Shown piece by piece: positions 16,361 through 24,342 of a stretch of DNA of 64,000 nt. Each line of letters opens with the position of its first letter. Positions within the stretch are counted from its first letter, which is position 1. The DNA comes from Halorubellus sp034808145 (lineage in GTDB: Archaea > Halobacteriota > Halobacteria > Halobacteriales > Natrialbaceae): NCBI RefSeq assembly GCF_034808145.1, contig NZ_JAXHGM010000007.1:122126-186125 (forward strand), given 5' to 3'. The notes under the pieces were generated by a model that searched no databases, had not been told where the DNA came from, and saw only the letters and a program-made list of their open reading frames with translations. Made by a program: the position numbers and the translations under genes.

Positions 16361-17884
16361 ATGCCGACAGACCCATCGACCGTCGACGACGAGCGAAGGG
16401 CCGACGACGGCGACCGCACGGACGCGACCGTCCTCCAGGGACTCGTCGACGACCTCCTCGTGCAGGACGCCGACCGCCACGAGCGCGCACTCGCCGAACT
16501 CGCCGCGGTCGGCGACGAGCGCGTCGTCGCGCACCTCGTCGACGCCGCCGCCCTCCAAGCGGTCGCGAGCGACTGGGAGAACCTGGGATTCCCCGAGGTG
16601 TTCAGGGGCCGCGACCCACCGTACGCGTTCCAGCACCCGGAGACGCGGTTCCCGGGCGTCCTCGACGCACTCTGCGCGGTCGCTCCCCCGGAGTTCGACC
16701 AGCCCGGCGTCGCCTGGCTCCAGTGGGAGTCCTGGTACACGCAGACCGACCCCGACACGCTCGACGGCTACGTCGACTGGAAGGTCCGCTTCTACCGCAC
16801 GTACCACCCGACCGTCGGGCACCTCCTCGACGTCGAGCCGAAGCACCCCGACTTCGACGGCGTCCGCTGGGGGAGCACCGACCCGACCGTCCTCCATCCG
16901 CTGAACTTCCCGGACTGGACGACCGACGACGCGCACCTGGCGGACGACGACCTCGTCTACGGGTTCCGCGCCGACGACGCCGCGTACGCCGTCCCGCGCT
17001 ACCTCCTCTTCCCCCACGAGTTCGCGAACCTCGACGTCGGCGACGACCCGCTCGCACTCACCTACTGCACGATGTGTAACTCGCCGATCCTCTACGACGC
17101 CACGGTCGAGAACGGAAGCGTCGACGCCCCCCGCCAGTTCGCCTCGACCGGCTGCCTCTGGAACGGGAACAAGCTCATGTACGACGAGGAGACCCTCACG
17201 CTCTGGAACCAGCAGACCGGAACGCCCATCGCTGGCCCCGACTACGCTCGCCACTGCGACCCGAACGAACCCGACGTCGCGCTGGAGTTCCGCCCGGTCA
17301 CGCAGACGACGTGGGGCGAGTGGCGCGACGACCACCCCGACTCGGCGGTCGTCTCTAGGGACACCGGCTACGACCTCGACTACGAGTTCTACCGCGACTA
17401 CGACGGGTTCGTGAAGCGCCACTACTGGGAGAACGACGACGTCTTCCATCCCGGCGTCCGCGCCGAGGAGAGCGCGCTCGACGACCGCACCGCCGTCTAC
17501 GGCGTCGAGAGCGACGACGGCCTGCACGCGTTCGTCGTCGAGCGCGTCCGCGACGCGTGGCCGGTCGCGGACGAGATAGACGGCCGCGCCGTGGTCGCGC
17601 TCCCGTTCGACGGCGACGTCGCGGTCTACGACGCCCCCGGCGGCTCCCTGGAACGGGCCGACGCCGCGGACGACGGCGCGGTCCTCGTCGACGGCGACGG
17701 CCGCCGCTGGCGGCCGACCCACGACGCGCTCGTCCCCGCAGACGACGAGGGGTCACCGAGGGACCGCGTCTCCGGGCGGCACGGCCTCTGGCTCGCGTTC
17801 CGCCCGCACTACGAGACCGTCCACGTCGCCGGAACCGACTCGCCCGGAACCACCGGGAGCGACGAGGAGGCACCGGAGCGATGA
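16361..17884 (+). CDS. DUF3179 domain protein
   Basis: A 507-residue soluble protein. A helical N-terminal part with HEAT-like character (EALAELAAVGDERVVAHLVDAA) is followed by the DUF3179 region. There YLLFPHEFANL, LTYCTMCNSPILYD with a CxxC pair, FASTGCLWNGNKLMYDEET and LTLWNQQTGTPIAGP are the family hallmarks. The reaction of DUF3179 proteins is not established. The ATG at 16361 follows an accgttaacc element 25-30 bases upstream. Its TGA overlaps the ATG of the next gene (ATGA), so it is coupled to a glyoxalase-fold protein. Confidence 0.85.
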   Translation: MPTDPSTVDDERRADDGDRTDATVLQGLVDDLLVQDADRHERALAELAAVGDERVVAHLVDAAALQAVASDWENLGFPEVFRGRDPPYAFQHPETRFPGVLDALCAVAPPEFDQPGVAWLQWESWYTQTDPDTLDGYVDWKVRFYRTYHPTVGHLLDVEPKHPDFDGVRWGSTDPTVLHPLNFPDWTTDDAHLADDDLVYGFRADDAAYAVPRYLLFPHEFANLDVGDDPLALTYCTMCNSPILYDATVENGSVDAPRQFASTGCLWNGNKLMYDEETLTLWNQQTGTPIAGPDYARHCDPNEPDVALEFRPVTQTTWGEWRDDHPDSAVVSRDTGYDLDYEFYRDYDGFVKRHYWENDDVFHPGVRAEESALDDRTAVYGVESDDGLHAFVVERVRDAWPVADEIDGRAVVALPFDGDVAVYDAPGGSLERADAADDGAVLVDGDGRRWRPTHDALVPADDEGSPRDRVSGRHGLWLAFRPHYETVHVAGTDSPGTTGSDEEAPER

Positions 17885-18366
17885 CTCACGGCACCCCCAT
17901 CCGCGTGGAGCACACCGGTATCGCGGTCGCGGACTTCGACGCCGCCGAGAGCGTCCTCCAGGTGCTCGGCGCGCACAAGTACGTCGACGACACCGGCCCC
18001 GACGACGGGTTCCGCTGGGCCGGGTACGTCCTCGGGGACGCCAGCCGGCTCGAACTCGTCACGCCGCTCGACGACGACAACTTCATCCGCGAGTTCCTCG
18101 ACCGGCACGGTCCCGGCCTCCACCACGTCACGTTCGAGGTCGCGGACATGGACGCGGTCGTCGACGCCTGCGAGGCGAACGACATCACCGTCGTCGACCG
18201 CGCGCAGTACGACACCTACGAGGAGGCGTTCCTGTCGCCCGCGAACCCGACGGGCGTCCTCTTCCAGTTCATGCGGTACCGCGACGGGTACGCCGACAAG
18301 TACGACAGTCCCGACACGTACGTGAACGGGATGCCCGTCCGCGACGCGTTCGCGGACGAGGACTGA
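17881..18366 (+). CDS. VOC-family protein, methylmalonyl-CoA-epimerase-like
   Basis: A 161-residue glyoxalase/VOC protein with the two-module layout of methylmalonyl-CoA epimerase. An N-terminal VEHTGIAVADFDAAE contains the first metal His, an SRLELVTPL strand supplies a Glu, and GPGLHHVTFEV contains the next His. The last ligand is normally a Glu in the final strand; here that strand reads GVLFQFM, with Gln at the expected place, so metal affinity or reaction may differ. It is translationally coupled to the DUF3179 gene (ATGA at 17881-17884). The role could be an epimerase of a CoA thioester or a related isomerase. Confidence 0.78.
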   Translation: MTHGTPIRVEHTGIAVADFDAAESVLQVLGAHKYVDDTGPDDGFRWAGYVLGDASRLELVTPLDDDNFIREFLDRHGPGLHHVTFEVADMDAVVDACEANDITVVDRAQYDTYEEAFLSPANPTGVLFQFMRYRDGYADKYDSPDTYVNGMPVRDAFADED

Positions 18367-18444
18367 CCGCCCGGCGAACCCCTGGGCGTCGTCGCGCTCG
18401 CCGCGACGCGAACCGTTAGGTGCGCCGCGAGCGACCGCCTCGAC

Positions 18445-19290
18445 ATGACGACACCGTCCGTGACGCTCCCGAGCGGCGACGCACTCCCACTCGTCGGGAT
18501 GGGCACGTACAAGCTCGAAGGCGCCGCCGTCCGCGACCCCGTCCACGCGGCGCTCGACGCCGGCTACGACCACGTCGACACCGCGGAAGGCTACGCGAAC
18601 GAGGACGCGCTCGGTGACGCGCTCGCCGCGAGCGACGTCGACCGCGACGACGTCTTCCTCACCTCGAAGGTCCTCCCGAAGCACCTCGCGTACGAGAGCG
18701 TCATCGACGCCTGCGAGCGCACGCTCGACGCGCTCGGCGTCGACGCCCTCGACCTGTACCTGATTCACTGGCCGAACCCCGCCATCTCGATGCGGGAGAC
18801 GCTCGACGCCATGGCGACCCTGCACGACCGCGGGCTCGTCCGGAACGTCGGCGTGTCGAACTTCGACACCTACCAGCTCGGGGTCGCCCTGCACGTCTCG
18901 GACGTCCCCATCGCCGTGAACCAGATCGAGTACCACCCGTGGCTCCAGCGCCCGCAACTCGTCGACTTCTGCCGCGAGCGCGACGTCGCCGTCGAGGCCG
19001 CGGCACCGCTCGCCCGCGGCGAGTTCCTCGACGACGACGCGCTCGTCGATATCGCCGCGAAACACGAGAAGACGCCCGCGCAGGTCGCCCTCCGGTGGGC
19101 GATCGAGGACGACGTCGTCGTCCTCCCGAAATCGAGTTCGCCCGAACACGTCCGCGAGAACCACGACGTCCTCGACTTCGAACTCGACCCCGAGGACCGC
19201 GAGCGCATCGACGCGCTCGACCGCGACCACGCCGTCTACGACGACCGCGAGCGCGACTGGACGCGCGACGTCTTCGGCATCGCCGAGTGA
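18445..19290 (+). CDS. Aldo/keto reductase
   Basis: A 281-residue (alpha/beta)8-barrel aldo-keto reductase, normal for the family. The catalytic tetrad can be read: Asp and Tyr in DTAEGYANE, Lys in LTSKVLP, and His in LYLIHWPN. The NADP-binding end shows VVLPKSSSPEHVREN. It reduces aldehydes or ketones with NADPH; the substrate is unknown. The gene follows the VOC gene after about 80 bases and is convergent with the ABC transporter operon. Confidence 0.92.
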   Translation: MTTPSVTLPSGDALPLVGMGTYKLEGAAVRDPVHAALDAGYDHVDTAEGYANEDALGDALAASDVDRDDVFLTSKVLPKHLAYESVIDACERTLDALGVDALDLYLIHWPNPAISMRETLDAMATLHDRGLVRNVGVSNFDTYQLGVALHVSDVPIAVNQIEYHPWLQRPQLVDFCRERDVAVEAAAPLARGEFLDDDALVDIAAKHEKTPAQVALRWAIEDDVVVLPKSSSPEHVRENHDVLDFELDPEDRERIDALDRDHAVYDDRERDWTRDVFGIAE

Positions 19291-19325
19291 GGAGGCCGGT
19301 GCGAAGCGCGGTCGCGCGCTCGCGG

Positions 19326-20045
19326 TCAGTCCGCGAAGGAGACGCCGAGGTAGCGTTCGACGGTCTCCTCGTCCGCGCGCAGGTCCGCTGGCGTGGCCTC
19401 GTGAACGATCTGGCCGTGCGCGAGGACGTACACGCGGTCGGCGAGGTCGAGCGCGACGCGGACGTTCTGCTCGACGAGCAGGACGGTGATGCCGGCGTCG
19501 CGGACCTCCTCGACGACCTCCATCACGCGGTCGACGATCATCGGCGCGAGCCCCTCCGTGGGTTCGTCGAGCATCAGGAGGTCGGCGCCGGAGACGAGCG
19601 CGCGAGCGATCGAGAGCATCTGTTGCTCGCCGCCCGAGAGGTCGCTCCCGCGGTTCTCGCGGCGTTCGCCCAGGTTCTCGAACGTGTCGTACACCCACGC
19701 GAGGTCACGGCGGTTCTCGGTGTCGGCACCGCCGTAGCTCGCGAGCTCCAGGTTCTCCTCGACGGAGAGCCCCGGGAAGATGCGCCGTTCCTCGGGAACG
19801 AGACCGATGCCGCGACGCACGGTCTCCACCGGGCCGAGGTCCGTGACGTCCTCACCGCGGTACGTGACGGTGCCGTCCCACGGTTCGACCGACCCGAGGA
19901 CCGTCCGGAGGGTCGTGGTCTTCCCGACGCCGTTCCGGCCGACGAGCGCGACGATCTCGCCCTCGTCGACGTGCGCGTCGATGCCTTCGAGGACGCGCGT
20001 CTCGCCGTACCCCGACTGGACGTCGTCGAGTTCCAGCATGCTCAT
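19326..20045 (-). CDS. livF: Branched-chain-type ABC transporter ATP-binding protein LivF
   Basis: A 239-residue ABC ATPase of the LivF type, the second of two in this importer. Walker A is GRNGVGKTT, the signature LSGGEQQ, Walker B LLMLDEPTEGL, and the switch His is in TVLLVEQNVR. LivF-type ends are typically short, as here. It should drive uptake together with LivG, the fused permease and the binding protein encoded upstream on the same strand. Its ATG overlaps the TGA of a 25-codon mini ORF that links it to livG. An in-frame second Met lies two codons in. Confidence 0.93.
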   Translation of the reverse strand: MSMLELDDVQSGYGETRVLEGIDAHVDEGEIVALVGRNGVGKTTTLRTVLGSVEPWDGTVTYRGEDVTDLGPVETVRRGIGLVPEERRIFPGLSVEENLELASYGGADTENRRDLAWVYDTFENLGERRENRGSDLSGGEQQMLSIARALVSGADLLMLDEPTEGLAPMIVDRVMEVVEEVRDAGITVLLVEQNVRVALDLADRVYVLAHGQIVHEATPADLRADEETVERYLGVSFAD

Positions 20046-20119
20046 CGCTCGACACCTCGCTCGTGGTTGTCGTGGTCGACTCCCGTCACCTCGTTCGCTC
20101 GCGGTTGCGGTCCATTCAT
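20042..20119 (-). other. 25-codon mini ORF bridging livG and livF
   Basis: This small ORF starts with an ATG that overlaps the livG stop (ATGA at 20116-20119) and ends with a TGA that overlaps the livF ATG (20042-20045). It begins MNGPQPRANEV and has a His/Asp-rich middle. The two-sided coupling would let ribosomes travel from livG to livF without release. Whether the peptide is stable or functional is unknown; it may only be a translated spacer. Confidence 0.4.
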
Positions 20120-20874
20120 GCGTGACTCCCTCCGAGGTACGCCGCCTGCACCTCTTCGTTGCTCGCGACCTCCTCGGGCGTCCCCGTCGTCACCACGCTC
20201 CCGCGGTTGAGGACGGTGATGCGGTCGGAGACGTCCATCACGAGGTCGATGTCGTGCTCGATGAGCAGCAGCGTCTGGTCCGCGAGGACGTCGTCGACGA
20301 GGTCCATCGTCGCCGCCGTCTCCTCGACGCCCATCCCCGCGGTCGGTTCGTCGAGCAGGACGACCTCGGGGTCGGTCGCGAGCACCAGTCCGATCTCGAG
20401 TCGGCGCTGGTCGCCGTACGCGAGCGTCGAGGCGCGCGTCGCCGCCTTCTCGCCGAGTCCGACGTCCTCGAGCACGCGCTGGGCGTGCTCCGTGACGTCC
20501 TCGAACCGGGTCTTGTCGCGGAACAACTGCGCGCCCGCGCTCATCCGTCGACTCGGGATCGATTGCGCGGCGAGCCGGACGTTCTCCAGGACGGTCAACC
20601 CGCCGAAGACGTTCGTTATCTGGAACGACCGGCCGATGCCGCGACGCACGCGCTCGTAGCTCGGGAGGTCCGTGACGTCCTCGCCGTCGAACACCACCTG
20701 GCCGTCGCTCGCACGGAGCGCGCCCGTGATGGTGTTGAACAGCGTCGTCTTCCCGGCACCGTTCGGGCCGATTACGCTCCGGAACTCGCCGGCCTCGACC
20801 GAGAGGTTCACGTGGTCGACCGCGACGAGCTCGTCGAACCGCCGCGTCAGGTCGTGCGTCTCGAGGATGGCCAT
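20116..20874 (-). CDS. livG: Branched-chain-type ABC transporter ATP-binding protein LivG
   Basis: A 252-residue LivG-type ABC ATPase. Walker A GPNGAGKTT is at about residues 36-44, the signature-like LAYGDQRRLEI has the degenerate form typical of LivG, Walker B is VVLLDEPTAGM, and the switch His is in LLLIEHDIDLV. The LivG-type insertion GRSFQITNVFGGLTVLENV is present. The start at 20874 overlaps the stop of the permease gene, so all four transporter genes are tightly coupled. It energises import of a branched-chain amino acid or, given the adjacent CoA ligase, possibly another small carboxylate. Confidence 0.93.
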   Translation of the reverse strand: MAILETHDLTRRFDELVAVDHVNLSVEAGEFRSVIGPNGAGKTTLFNTITGALRASDGQVVFDGEDVTDLPSYERVRRGIGRSFQITNVFGGLTVLENVRLAAQSIPSRRMSAGAQLFRDKTRFEDVTEHAQRVLEDVGLGEKAATRASTLAYGDQRRLEIGLVLATDPEVVLLDEPTAGMGVEETAATMDLVDDVLADQTLLLIEHDIDLVMDVSDRITVLNRGSVVTTGTPEEVASNEEVQAAYLGGSHA

Positions 20875-22874
20875 CAGTCGCCCACCTCCGGGTCGGTCGA
20901 CTCGGTGACGGATTCGCCGCCGCCGCCACCGCCCGCGCCGAATCGCGCGCGGAGCGTCTCCGGGAGCGACACGAGCCCTTCGGGGACGTAGATGACGAAC
21001 ACGACGAAGATGAGGCCGAGGATGCCCTCCCACTGCGAGAGCAGTTCCCCGGCGAGTCCGGGCGTGGACTCGCCGAACGTCAGGAGCACCTCCTTCAGGC
21101 CGAGGAACGCGCCGGCGCCGAGCATCGGCCCGTACAGCGTCCCCATACCACCGAGCAGGGTCATGACGATGACCTCGCCGGACTTCAACCAGAACAGGAA
21201 CGACGGGCCGACGCCGAAGCTGTTCACGGTCGCGAGCCCGCCCGCGAGCCCGGCGAGCCCACCGGACACCATGAACGCACGGCGCTTGTACGCGACCGTG
21301 TCGTACCCGAGGAACTCCGCGCGGTCCTCGCTCTCGCGGATCGCCTGCAGGACGCTCCCGAACGGCGCGCGCATCATCTGGCGCGCGACTAGGTACGAGC
21401 CGACGACGAGCGCGAGGACGACGTAGTAGAACAGCTCGACGTCGCCGAACAGGCTCACCTGCCCGACCTCGCCGATGCCGATGCCGTACGTCGGGTCGTA
21501 GCCCGTGTAGAGTCCGTCGCTGCCGCCGGTCGCGTCGAACTTCGTCACGGCGTTGTACGCCAGTTGCGCGAACCCGAGCGTGATCATCGCGAAGTACACG
21601 CCGGAGACGCGGATGGAGAGGTAGCCGACGAACCACGCCACGGCGAGCGAGAGCACGATGCCCGCGAGCAACCCGACCCAGAAGACCTGGGTGACGTACA
21701 GCGACATCATCACGGTCGCGTACGCGCCGACGCCGTAGAAGAGGACGTGCCCGAGCGACACGAGCCCGGCGTACCCCATCACGAAGTCGAGACTGAGCGC
21801 GAACAACGCCCAGACGAGGATGTTCAGGACGAGCGAGTTCGGGATGTAACTGGAGTAGACGACGCCGATGCCGAGCGGCACGAGCGCGAGGACGCCGACG
21901 AGCCCGACGGCGAGGTACCGTCGCGTCGTCGTGTCGAGGACGCCGTCGCCACCGCCGGTCAACAGGTCGCCCTCCTCGCCGCCCTGGTTCTGCCATTCGG
22001 GGTTCCCGAACAGCCCCTGCGGTTTGACGAGGAGGATGCCGACCATGAGGAGGTAGACGACGACGCCCGTGAGCGCCGGGACGTACGTCTGCGTGAGCGT
22101 CTGCACGATCCCGATTCCGAGCCCGCCCGCGACCGCCCCGCGGAAGCTCCCGAGTCCGCCGAGGACGACGACGACGAACGCCGGGATGATGATCGAGTTC
22201 CCCATGCCGAGCGCGACCTCCTGCTTCGCGCCGAGGACGATGCCCGCGACCGCGGCGAGCATGCAACCGAACGCGAACACGAGCGTGTAGTACCGGTCGA
22301 TGTCGATACCGAGCGCGCGCACCATCCCGCGGTCCTGCGCGCCGCCGCGGATGATGATACCGACGCGAGTCTCCGTCAGCGCCAGCCACGTCCCGAGCGC
22401 GAGGACGCCGCCCGCGACGATGACGAAGTAGTTGTACAGCGAGTACTGGAAGCCCGCGATCGTGACCGGGCCCGCGAGCAGCGCGGGTTTCGCGAAGTTC
22501 TGCGGTTGCGTCCCCCAGATGAGTTCGATCGCGTCGGCGATGACGAGCACGAGCCCGAACGTCAACAGGATGTGGTAGAGCGGGTTCCGGCCGTACAGCG
22601 GACGGATCGTGATGCGCTCGGTGAGGCCACCGACGACGCCCACGATGAGCGGTGCGACGACGAGCGCGATCCAGAAGCCGCCCGACGCACCACCGATAGC
22701 ACCCGCTATGCCGACCGCGAGGTACGCGCCGAGCGCGTAGAACTCGCCGTGCGCGAAGTTGATGACGTCCATCACGCCGAAGATGATGGACAACCCCGCG
22801 GCGAGCAGGACGTACACCATCCCGACGCTCAGGCCGTTCAGGAGCTGCGTCAGCAGCGCGCCTCCCGTGACCAT
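20874..22874 (-). CDS. Fused LivH-LivM ABC transporter permease
   Basis: A 666-residue membrane protein joining two subunits that are normally separate. Residues 1-290 match LivH: LLNGLSVGMVYVLLAAGLSIIFGVMDVINFAHGEF and GGLGSFRGAVAGG. After a hydrophilic linker (about 295-325, GGEEGDLLTGGGDG) the rest matches LivM: NILVWALFALSLDFVMGYAGLVSLGH, FAMITLGFAQ and LLGGMGTLYGPMLGAGAF. A Gly-rich acidic tail ends the chain. The fusion fixes one LivH to one LivM, giving the heterodimeric channel on one polypeptide. The gene starts one base inside the stop of the binding-protein gene (TAATG) and overlaps livG. Confidence 0.9.
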   Translation of the reverse strand: MVTGGALLTQLLNGLSVGMVYVLLAAGLSIIFGVMDVINFAHGEFYALGAYLAVGIAGAIGGASGGFWIALVVAPLIVGVVGGLTERITIRPLYGRNPLYHILLTFGLVLVIADAIELIWGTQPQNFAKPALLAGPVTIAGFQYSLYNYFVIVAGGVLALGTWLALTETRVGIIIRGGAQDRGMVRALGIDIDRYYTLVFAFGCMLAAVAGIVLGAKQEVALGMGNSIIIPAFVVVVLGGLGSFRGAVAGGLGIGIVQTLTQTYVPALTGVVVYLLMVGILLVKPQGLFGNPEWQNQGGEEGDLLTGGGDGVLDTTTRRYLAVGLVGVLALVPLGIGVVYSSYIPNSLVLNILVWALFALSLDFVMGYAGLVSLGHVLFYGVGAYATVMMSLYVTQVFWVGLLAGIVLSLAVAWFVGYLSIRVSGVYFAMITLGFAQLAYNAVTKFDATGGSDGLYTGYDPTYGIGIGEVGQVSLFGDVELFYYVVLALVVGSYLVARQMMRAPFGSVLQAIRESEDRAEFLGYDTVAYKRRAFMVSGGLAGLAGGLATVNSFGVGPSFLFWLKSGEVIVMTLLGGMGTLYGPMLGAGAFLGLKEVLLTFGESTPGLAGELLSQWEGILGLIFVVFVIYVPEGLVSLPETLRARFGAGGGGGGESVTESTDPEVGD

Positions 22875-24148
22875 TATAGGGAACAGTTCGTCGATTCGCA
22901 GGAGGGGATTGCGTCCTCTCCGCTGAACTTCTCGATGAGTTCGACGTCCGCGACCTCACCCGAGTCCGGTTCGACGTTCTGTCCGACCCACACGGGGTTC
23001 ATCGCTTGCTGGTCGCACTCGCGATACCGGTTCGTGCCGAGGACGCTGTTCGTCTCCAGTCCGGCGAGGGCGTCCTTGACCTCCGTCGGGTCGGTCGAAT
23101 CGGCCTCCTGGATGCCCATCGCGGTCATGCGGATGGAGTCGTAGCCGACGCGCGCGAAGTTCCCGGGTGCACCGTCGTCGGGGTACTCGCTCGTGTACGC
23201 GTCGACGAACTGCTGGTTCCATCCGGTCTCGAGGCTCGCGTTGTACCGGACGCCGCTGTAGATCCCGTAGCCGGCGGTGCCGAGGCCGGCGCGGAGGGAC
23301 TGGAACGACGCGGTGGTCGTGATGATCTCGACGTCGTCGCCGAGGCCCGCGCTCGCCGCCTGGTTCCCGAACCGCACGAAGTCCCCGCCGGTGGAGCCGA
23401 CGACGAGCACGTCCGCGTCCGAGCTCTGGATCTGGGAGATGTAGGACTCGTAGTTCTGTGCGCCGAGTTCGGCGCGCGACACGCCGACCTCGTTGAACTC
23501 CGCGTCCGCGGACTTCATGCGCGACCGCCACTCTCGGAGCACCGACTGCCCGTACGCGTAGTCCGCGATGTGGAACCAGACGTCGGACCCGAGGTTCTCG
23601 AGCGCCCACACCGCAGCGCCCTCGGCGATCTGGGCGGTGTTCGTCTCGGAGCGGAACACGTACTCGTTACAGCTCTCGCCGGTGATGGGGATCGCTGCCG
23701 CGCCCGGGTTATAGATCACCTCGTTCTCCTGAGCGAACGAGTTGAGCGCGAGCCCGACCTGACTGGAGATCGCGCCCATGACGAAGTCCGCGCCGTCCTG
23801 TTCGACGAGCTGGGACGCGGCCTGCGTCGCGGTCGACGCCCCGGTCTCGGTGTCGCCGTAGACGCCCTCTATCTCGTAGCCGAAGTCGTCGCTCTCGTTC
23901 AGGTGCTGGATGGCGAGCTCCGCGCCGTGGCGCTGGAACGGACCGAGCGACGAGTAGCTCCCCGAGATCGGGCTGACGACGCCGTAGGTGACGGTGCCGC
24001 CACCGCTGCCGCCGATGTTCGAGAGGCACCCGGAGAGCCCGGCGACGCCAGCGACGCCAGCGGCCTTCAGGACGTCGCGTCTGTCGACGCGGCCCCTGGA
24101 TGCTCGCCGTTCCGTGCCACCATCCGTTCGAATGGTATTGTCTGCCAC
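22874..24148 (-). CDS. ABC transporter substrate-binding lipoprotein (LivK/Peripla_BP_6 type)
   Basis: A 424-residue substrate-binding protein. The N-terminus carries a twin-arginine lipoprotein signal, DRRDVLKAAGVAGVAGL, with lipobox LSGC, so it is exported folded and lipid-anchored. The mature part has the two-lobe LivJ/LivK-like fold: GVVSPISGSYSSLGPFQRHGAELA, then DTETGASTATQAA and VGSTGGDFVRF. The most plausible start is GTG at 24148, since no in-frame ATG occurs between the promoter (24186-24192) and the signal peptide. It is the first gene of the transporter operon. The ligand is unknown; amino acids, urea-like compounds or aromatic acids are all handled by this family. Confidence 0.9.
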   Translation of the reverse strand: MADNTIRTDGGTERRASRGRVDRRDVLKAAGVAGVAGLSGCLSNIGGSGGGTVTYGVVSPISGSYSSLGPFQRHGAELAIQHLNESDDFGYEIEGVYGDTETGASTATQAASQLVEQDGADFVMGAISSQVGLALNSFAQENEVIYNPGAAAIPITGESCNEYVFRSETNTAQIAEGAAVWALENLGSDVWFHIADYAYGQSVLREWRSRMKSADAEFNEVGVSRAELGAQNYESYISQIQSSDADVLVVGSTGGDFVRFGNQAASAGLGDDVEIITTTASFQSLRAGLGTAGYGIYSGVRYNASLETGWNQQFVDAYTSEYPDDGAPGNFARVGYDSIRMTAMGIQEADSTDPTEVKDALAGLETNSVLGTNRYRECDQQAMNPVWVGQNVEPDSGEVADVELIEKFSGEDAIPSCESTNCSL

Positions 24149-24185
24149 ATGCTGTCTGCGTCGGGAGTCCTCTAAAGCGTAGTCG

Positions 24186-24192
24186 TTTATAT
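24186..24192 (-). promoter_or_regulatory. TATA box of the ABC transporter operon
   Basis: Reads ATATAAA on the minus strand, about 38 bases before the GTG start of the binding-protein gene. It shares a 190-base divergent control region with the CoA-ligase gene promoter at 24313-24320. Confidence 0.65.
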
Positions 24193-24312
24193 CACGAACT
24201 TTTCTTCGAAACAGGGCGACCGCAGGTGATTCACCGGCAAGATTGACGACGACCGTCGGCGGGACGCGGTCGGGAGACGTGACGGGGACGAGTACCTGCC
24301 GCGGCCTGAACC

Positions 24313-24320
24313 TATATACT
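24313..24320 (+). promoter_or_regulatory. TATA box of CoA ligase copy 2
   Basis: A tatatact element centred 27 bases before the ATG at 24343, the spacing expected for a leaderless mRNA. Confidence 0.7.
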
Positions 24321-24342
24321 GGCGGGCGATATCGTTTCACAC

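Noticed and set aside
21564..23144. A 526-residue frame antisense to the fused permease
   Set aside because: Low-complexity Arg/Asp/Glu product, opposite to well-recognised transporter genes.
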